The notes below the pieces were generated by a model. It searched no databases. It was not told the DNA's origin and saw only the letters and a list, made by a program, of their open reading frames with translations. A stretch of 64,000 nucleotides of DNA. It comes from S015-6 sp964384945. Lineage in GTDB: Bacteria > Desulfobacterota > DSWW01. Positions 60,799 through 64,000 of this stretch are shown here, in pieces. The position numbers and the translations under genes are program-made. Positions within the stretch are counted from its first letter, which is position 1, and every line of letters starts with the position of its first letter. The stretch lies in NCBI GenBank assembly GCA_964384945.1, contig CAYLMK010000009.1, forward strand, positions 124,001 to 188,000, in the 5' to 3' direction.

Positions 60799-61623
60799 AT
60801 GGGGCTCTTGAAAATCGACGAGAGCAAGTGTCAGAAGGACGGAATCTGTGCGGCTTCCTGCCCCACGGGCATCATCCGGCTCCGGGACGGGAACGGCTTC
60901 CCGGAAATGGTCCCGGGCGGCGATCCGATGTGCCTGGTCTGCGGCCATTGCGTGGCCGTCTGCCCCCACGGCGCCCTGGACCACGAACGCATGCCCCTCG
61001 AGGCTTGCCCGCCCATCAAGAAAGATCTCGAGATCGGCTCGGAACAGGCCGTGCAGTTCCTCCGGTCCCGAAGGTCCATCCGGATCTTCCGGGACAAGCC
61101 GGTCGAGAAGGAGAAGATCCGAAGACTGATCGAGATCGGTCGCTATGCGCCGACCGGAAGCAACACCCAGCGGGTCGAGTGGATCGCATTCACCGACAAG
61201 GAGAAGATCAAGTCGCTGGCCGGACTGACCGTGGACTGGATGCGCCATCTGCTCGAAGCAAATCCTCAATCCGTGCCCTTTGCCTACGCACCGCTGATCA
61301 TTGCCGCCTGGGATGCGGGCATCGACGCGGTCCTGAGAAGCGCGCCGGCCCTGGTTGTGGCCGTCGCCCCGGAGGAGGCGTTGAACGGCCTGGTGGACCT
61401 GAGCCTTGCCCTCTGTTACCTGGAGCTCGCCGCCCCGAAGTTCGGCCTGGGCACATGCTGGGCAGGGATGCTGCGGCGGGGACTCCTCCACTCGCCGGAG
61501 CTCAGGGAGGCCGTGGGGATTCCTGATGGCTATCCCCATTTCTACCCGATGATGATCGGCTATCCCAAGTTCGGCTACCACCGCCTGCCGGAACGCAAAC
61601 CGCCCAAGATCACCTGGAGGTAA
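60799..61623 (+). CDS. Ferredoxin-fused nitroreductase family protein
   Basis: Residues 3-60 hold two [4Fe-4S] ferredoxin motifs (CQKDGICAASCPTG and CLVCGHCVAVCP). The rest is an FMN nitroreductase: FLRSRRSIRIFRDKPVEKEK, ARYAPTGSNTQRVEWI-like segment (RYAPTGSNTQRV) and GLGTCWAGMLRR. It can pass electrons from Fe-S donors to a flavin substrate. GGAGGAAA before ATG 60799 fixes the start. It is the first gene of an operon with a DsbA-family selenoprotein candidate (5 bases on) and an Fe-S protein, which resemble the partners of the molybdopterin operon. Confidence 0.93.
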   Translation: MGLLKIDESKCQKDGICAASCPTGIIRLRDGNGFPEMVPGGDPMCLVCGHCVAVCPHGALDHERMPLEACPPIKKDLEIGSEQAVQFLRSRRSIRIFRDKPVEKEKIRRLIEIGRYAPTGSNTQRVEWIAFTDKEKIKSLAGLTVDWMRHLLEANPQSVPFAYAPLIIAAWDAGIDAVLRSAPALVVAVAPEEALNGLVDLSLALCYLELAAPKFGLGTCWAGMLRRGLLHSPELREAVGIPDGYPHFYPMMIGYPKFGYHRLPERKPPKITWR

Positions 61624-61628
61624 GCGCC

Positions 61629-62312
61629 ATGGAAGAACCGCTGGTGCTCGAGGTCTTCTCCGACTACATCTGACCCTGGTGCTACTTCAGTACCGGGCGT
61701 ATTGAAAGACTGAAACAGGAGTACGGGGTCCGGGTCAAATGGATCGCCTTTCCCCTGCACCCCGAGACGCCGGAGGAAGGCTGGAGCCTGGAAGAGCTCT
61801 TCGGCGGGCAGCCGGTGGACATCCCGGCCATGCTGGGCCGGTTGAGACAGGTCGCGGACGAACTCGGCCTTCCGGTGCGGGAGCGAACCCGCGTCTACAA
61901 CAGCAGGCGGGCCACGGAACTGGGCAAGTGGGCCGAGGCCCAGGGCCGGGGAGACGCGTTCCACGATGCTGTCTTTCGCGCCTATTTCGCGGAAGGGCGG
62001 AACATCTCCGAGGTGGCGGTTCTCAGGGAAATCTGCGCCTCTCTGGGCCTGGACCCGGACGAGGCGGAGCGGGTCGTGGCCGAGGGCACGTGCCGCGGCG
62101 AGGTCGACGCGGACTGGGATTACTCCCGCAGGCTCGGGGTCACGGCCGTGCCGACCTTTCTCGCCGGGGGCCGGGCCGTGGTCGGGGCCCAGCCGTACGA
62201 GGCGCTGGAGAGGCTGATTCAAGTAGCTCGGGGGCAAGGTCCTGAAGGTGAAGGTCACGGAGGCGAATCGCCCGCGGACAAAGGGTCAGGGGAAGGAGGC
62301 GCCGCATCATGA
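61629..62312 (+). CDS. DsbA-family (FrnE-like) oxidoreductase with in-frame TGA at the catalytic Cys: candidate selenoprotein UxxC
   Basis: The frame starts MEEPLVLEVFSDYI and meets TGA at 61671-61673 (codon 15), then continues PWCYFSTGR. The usual motif is CPWC; here the first Cys is replaced by TGA, giving U15-P-W-C18 if read as selenocysteine. The rest (WDYSRRLGVTAVPTFLAGGR with the cis-Pro loop, and NIS-EVAVL-type FrnE segments) is intact in one frame to 62312. GGAGGTAA precedes the ATG. A bacterial SECIS-like hairpin follows (61685-61708). A point mutation to stop is the rival view. The 3' end overlaps the Fe-S gene by four bases (ATGA). Confidence 0.72.
61685..61708 (+). promoter_or_regulatory. 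Candidate bacterial SECIS hairpin
   Basis: CUUCAGUAC and GUAUUG-A-AAG pair over nine base pairs (one G-U, one bulged A), closing the five-base loop CGGGC with G in its second position. The loop starts 20 bases after the UGA, inside the 16-37 range reported for bacterial SECIS elements. The element would recruit SelB-tRNA(Sec). An alternative 9-bp hairpin (CCC-U-GGUGCU with AGUACC-GGG) begins right after the UGA. Confidence 0.55.
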
Positions 62313-62761
62313 CGGAAGACGTGTACCGAAGACTCTGTGATACGATGTCCAAGAGAGGCGGCCGGTATCCGGGAAGGGACATGCCGCAGTTCTATGCCAT
62401 GGCCCGTGTCCTTTTCACCGAAGAGGAGGCCGCGGTGTCGAACGCGATGCCCAGGGGCTTCAACACTGCGGCCGCCATCGCCGAGGCCATGGGAAGGACC
62501 GCAGAAGAGGTGGCGCCGATACTCGAGTCCATGGCCGACAAGGGGCTTTGCAGTGCCGGGGAGCTGCAGGGAACCCGCTTCTACGGGGGGCTGCCCTTCG
62601 TGCCCGGCATCTTCGAGTTCCAGTTTCTTCGCGGAACGAACACGGAAAGGGACAGGAGGCTGGCCAAGCTGATCCGTGACTACAAGGAGGCCTTCGACGC
62701 CCGTGAGGGGCCGCCCAGGATCACCTTTCCCGGAGAACGGGTATCCCGGTCGATCGGGTGA
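62309..62761 (+). CDS. Winged-helix part of a split Fe-S protein (N-terminal fragment)
   Basis: The frame begins MTEDVYRRLCDTMSKRGGRY and continues with a winged-helix like module (RGFNTAAAIAEAMGRTAEEV) and FEFQFLRGTNTERDRRLAKL, parallel to the first half of the 5367-6422 protein. It stops at a TGA (62759-62761) after GERVSRSIG. Read in the next frame, the sequence continues smoothly (IPVDRVIKAEN), so one base is missing near 62743. The paired genes are one protein in the intact homologue. The start overlaps the DsbA-family stop by four bases. Confidence 0.7.
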   Translation: MTEDVYRRLCDTMSKRGGRYPGRDMPQFYAMARVLFTEEEAAVSNAMPRGFNTAAAIAEAMGRTAEEVAPILESMADKGLCSAGELQGTRFYGGLPFVPGIFEFQFLRGTNTERDRRLAKLIRDYKEAFDAREGPPRITFPGERVSRSIG

Positions 62762-63387
62762 TCAAGGCAGAGAACACCGTCCACACGTACCACCAGGTGG
62801 CCTCCTACATCGACAGGTACGAACCGCTCGCCGTGGGAACCTGCTTCTGCCGGCACCAGGCCAGGCTGATCGATGAGGGCGACCACTGCGGGAAGCCGGA
62901 TGACGTGTGCATGCAATTCGGTGCAGGGGCCCAGTTCGTGATCGACAGGGGCATGGGCAGGAAGGTCACCAAGGAGGAGGCCCTGGAGATCCTGAAGAAA
63001 TCAGAGGAGGCGGGGCTGGTTCACGCTACGGTCAACCGGCAGGAGATCGACTTCCTGTGCAACTGCTGCCCCTGCCACTGCATGATCCTGAAGACGGCCC
63101 TGGCCCAGCCCAGGCCCGCGCTCGCCTTGAATTCAGGGTTCATGCCCGTCTGGGACACGGATCTCTGCACCGCCTGCGAGACATGTATCGAGCGTTGTCC
63201 GACCTCCGCGGTCTCCATGGGGGCCGAGTACGTACCCGCAGTGAACCTGGACCGATGCATCGGCTGCGGGGTGTGCGCAACAGGCTGCCCTGAAGAAGCC
63301 ATCCGGCTGGAAGAAAGACCTGGCATACCCGTGCCCCCCATCGACCAGAAGGCCCTGAGAGAGGCGATCAAGGCCAGCCGGGGCTAA
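62758..63387 (+). CDS. 2x[4Fe-4S] ferredoxin-type part of a split Fe-S protein (C-terminal fragment)
   Basis: The frame starts at a GTG with IKAENTVHTYHQVASYI, then has the Cys-rich TCFCRHQARLIDEGDHCG, FLCNCCPCHCMILK, and two ferredoxin motifs, CTACETCIERCP and CIGCGVCATGCP. This matches the second half of the protein at 5367-6422. It probably needs the upstream part to work, unless the frameshift is an artefact. The 4-base overlap with the upstream frame may be a consequence of the lost base. Function: electron transfer for the nitroreductase/DsbA module, by inference. Confidence 0.8.
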   Translation: MIKAENTVHTYHQVASYIDRYEPLAVGTCFCRHQARLIDEGDHCGKPDDVCMQFGAGAQFVIDRGMGRKVTKEEALEILKKSEEAGLVHATVNRQEIDFLCNCCPCHCMILKTALAQPRPALALNSGFMPVWDTDLCTACETCIERCPTSAVSMGAEYVPAVNLDRCIGCGVCATGCPEEAIRLEERPGIPVPPIDQKALREAIKASRG

Positions 63388-63390
63388 GGG

Positions 63391-63420
63391 CCGTTCTTTA
63401 TCCGTCCCCGTTCTTTATCC
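63391..63420. repeat. 13-bp direct repeat CCGTTCTTTATCC
   Basis: CCGTTCTTTATCC occurs at 63391-63403 and again at 63408-63420, separated by four bases. It lies between two convergent genes. It could affect termination, but no hairpin or U-tract is seen. Confidence 0.55.
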
Positions 63421-63432
63421 AGGTACAGCGGG

Positions 63433-63900
63433 CTAAGGAGCGGGCTCGACCAGGACGAACTGAAGAACCAGAGGGGGGGTTGAGTCGTTACGTCTACTGT
63501 CCACGGCGGTAAACTCGTACGTATAGGTGCCTGCCACACAGTTGGTCTGGACACGCGCATCGAAAAGTATCGTTCCCTGGCTCTGTCCGACCGTGTAGGA
63601 ACGTACGTCAATGGAAATCTCGCTCAAGGGATCTTCCCCACATTCCTGGGTGCCGTACAGTGGCGTCTCGATAATCGTATCAAGATCTTCGTCCTCGTCT
63701 ATGAATTCAACCGAACAGTCCTGCACGGTGAAAACGCCTCCCCCTTGCCGTCTATTGAAAGAGGTCTGGGGACACTGCAGGTCCGAAATCACAGGTGGAG
63801 AACCGGATGGGCCCCCGGACCCTGACTGCTCATCATCTCCGCCGCAACTCATGCAGCAACCCATCGATCCGACAAGAACGACGAAAACAAACTTCTTCAC
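63433..63900 (-). CDS. Hypothetical lipoprotein
   Basis: GTG 63900, preceded by AAGGAGG, starts a signal sequence (KKFVFVVLVGSMGCC) ending in a lipobox-type SMGC or CMSC cysteine. The mature part has a Gly/Ser-rich linker (GGDDEQSGSGGPSGSP) and a beta-sandwich-like region with ISDLQCPQTSFNRRQGG and GTYTYEFTAVDSRRNDS, resembling a surface-exposed Ig-type domain. Function unknown. The upstream ATG at 63939 is out of step with the ribosome site. Confidence 0.7.
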   Translation of the reverse strand: MKKFVFVVLVGSMGCCMSCGGDDEQSGSGGPSGSPPVISDLQCPQTSFNRRQGGGVFTVQDCSVEFIDEDEDLDTIIETPLYGTQECGEDPLSEISIDVRSYTVGQSQGTILFDARVQTNCVAGTYTYEFTAVDSRRNDSTPPLVLQFVLVEPAP

Positions 63901-64000
63901 GGATACCTCCTTCCGGCACGTACGGGTGAGAACCGTCAACCTCTTCGACCCAACGGGAACGCCCGCGTGCTTCGCGTAGAGGTTGGAAAAAACCTTTTGA

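Noticed and set aside
61674..61697. Hairpin directly after the TGA (CCC-U-GGUGCU with AGUACC-GGG) as the SECIS
   Set aside because: It is stable and has a bulged U, but its loop lies only 10 bases from the TGA, closer than reported for bacterial SECIS elements. The hairpin at 61685-61708 fits the spacing better.
62755..62765. In-frame TGA at 62759-62761 as a second selenocysteine codon
   Set aside because: The frame after it codes for an unrelated Ser/Arg/Thr-rich stretch, while the neighbouring frame continues the homologue of the 5367-6422 protein. It is a frameshift, not recoding.
1..64000. CRISPR array, complete prophage or complete insertion sequence
   Set aside because: No regularly spaced repeats, no transposase or integrase with intact motifs, and no capsid or terminase genes were seen. 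Only fragments and short palindromes are present.

Overview
The window is GC-rich chromosomal DNA from a bacterium, most likely Desulfobacterota (former Deltaproteobacteria) or a close relative. Three ADP-forming acyl-CoA synthetase homologues, a molybdopterin oxidoreductase with Fe-S partners, a short-Q-loop cytochrome bd oxidase, Fe/Mn superoxide dismutase and a probable selenoprotein fit an anaerobe that tolerates oxygen. This placement rests on gene content only. No phage, complete transposon or CRISPR array is visible.

Layout. 1-2.6 kb: end of a possible metallo-beta-lactamase gene, then a DUF222/HNH gene broken in a repeat-filled linker, and a nuclease-like remnant. 3.0-7.8 kb: a leftward operon of TetR regulator, small membrane protein, remnant of an Fe-S protein gene, 39-aa protein, Fe-S protein and molybdopterin oxidoreductase; two promoters carry matching operators. 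8-18 kb: mtgA, WYL, excisionase-HTH/SH3 and XRE regulators, a DUF2779 nuclease-like protein, superoxide dismutase, HDOD and HAD proteins. 18-20.5 kb: a sulfatase and a truncated hydantoinase-type gene. 20.8-23.4 kb: intact and decayed toxin-antitoxin genes plus other gene fragments. 23.7-27.2 kb: a large membrane-anchored ClpB-like ATPase whose C-terminus resembles release factor 2 without its GGQ domain. 28-45 kb: acyl-CoA synthetase homologues, radical SAM, acyltransferase, hexapeptide, PLP and lytic transglycosylase genes, a ThDP enzyme, tRNA-Arg(ACG) and a formyltransferase. 45-60.5 kb: HEAT-repeat protein, penicillin-acylase lipoprotein, HMG-CoA-lyase-like enzyme, SRPBCC-SDR fusion, dihydroorotate-dehydrogenase-like protein, cydAB with a DUF2474 peptide, phospholipase D-like and PilZ proteins, a CrtI-like oxidoreductase and an esterase-like lipoprotein. 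60.8-63.4 kb: ferredoxin-nitroreductase, DsbA-family gene with in-frame TGA at the first active-site Cys, and a second copy of the Fe-S protein found at 5.4 kb.

How the genes relate. The two Fe-S protein homologues link the molybdopterin operon at one end to the nitroreductase/DsbA operon at the other, suggesting two related redox modules. The acyl-CoA synthetase homologues, ThDP enzyme and HMG-CoA-lyase-like enzyme point to CoA-thioester catabolism. The leading novel candidates are the ClpB/RF2 chimera and the UxxC DsbA-family selenoprotein with a hairpin just downstream of the UGA. At least four genes carry frameshifts; some may be assembly errors.
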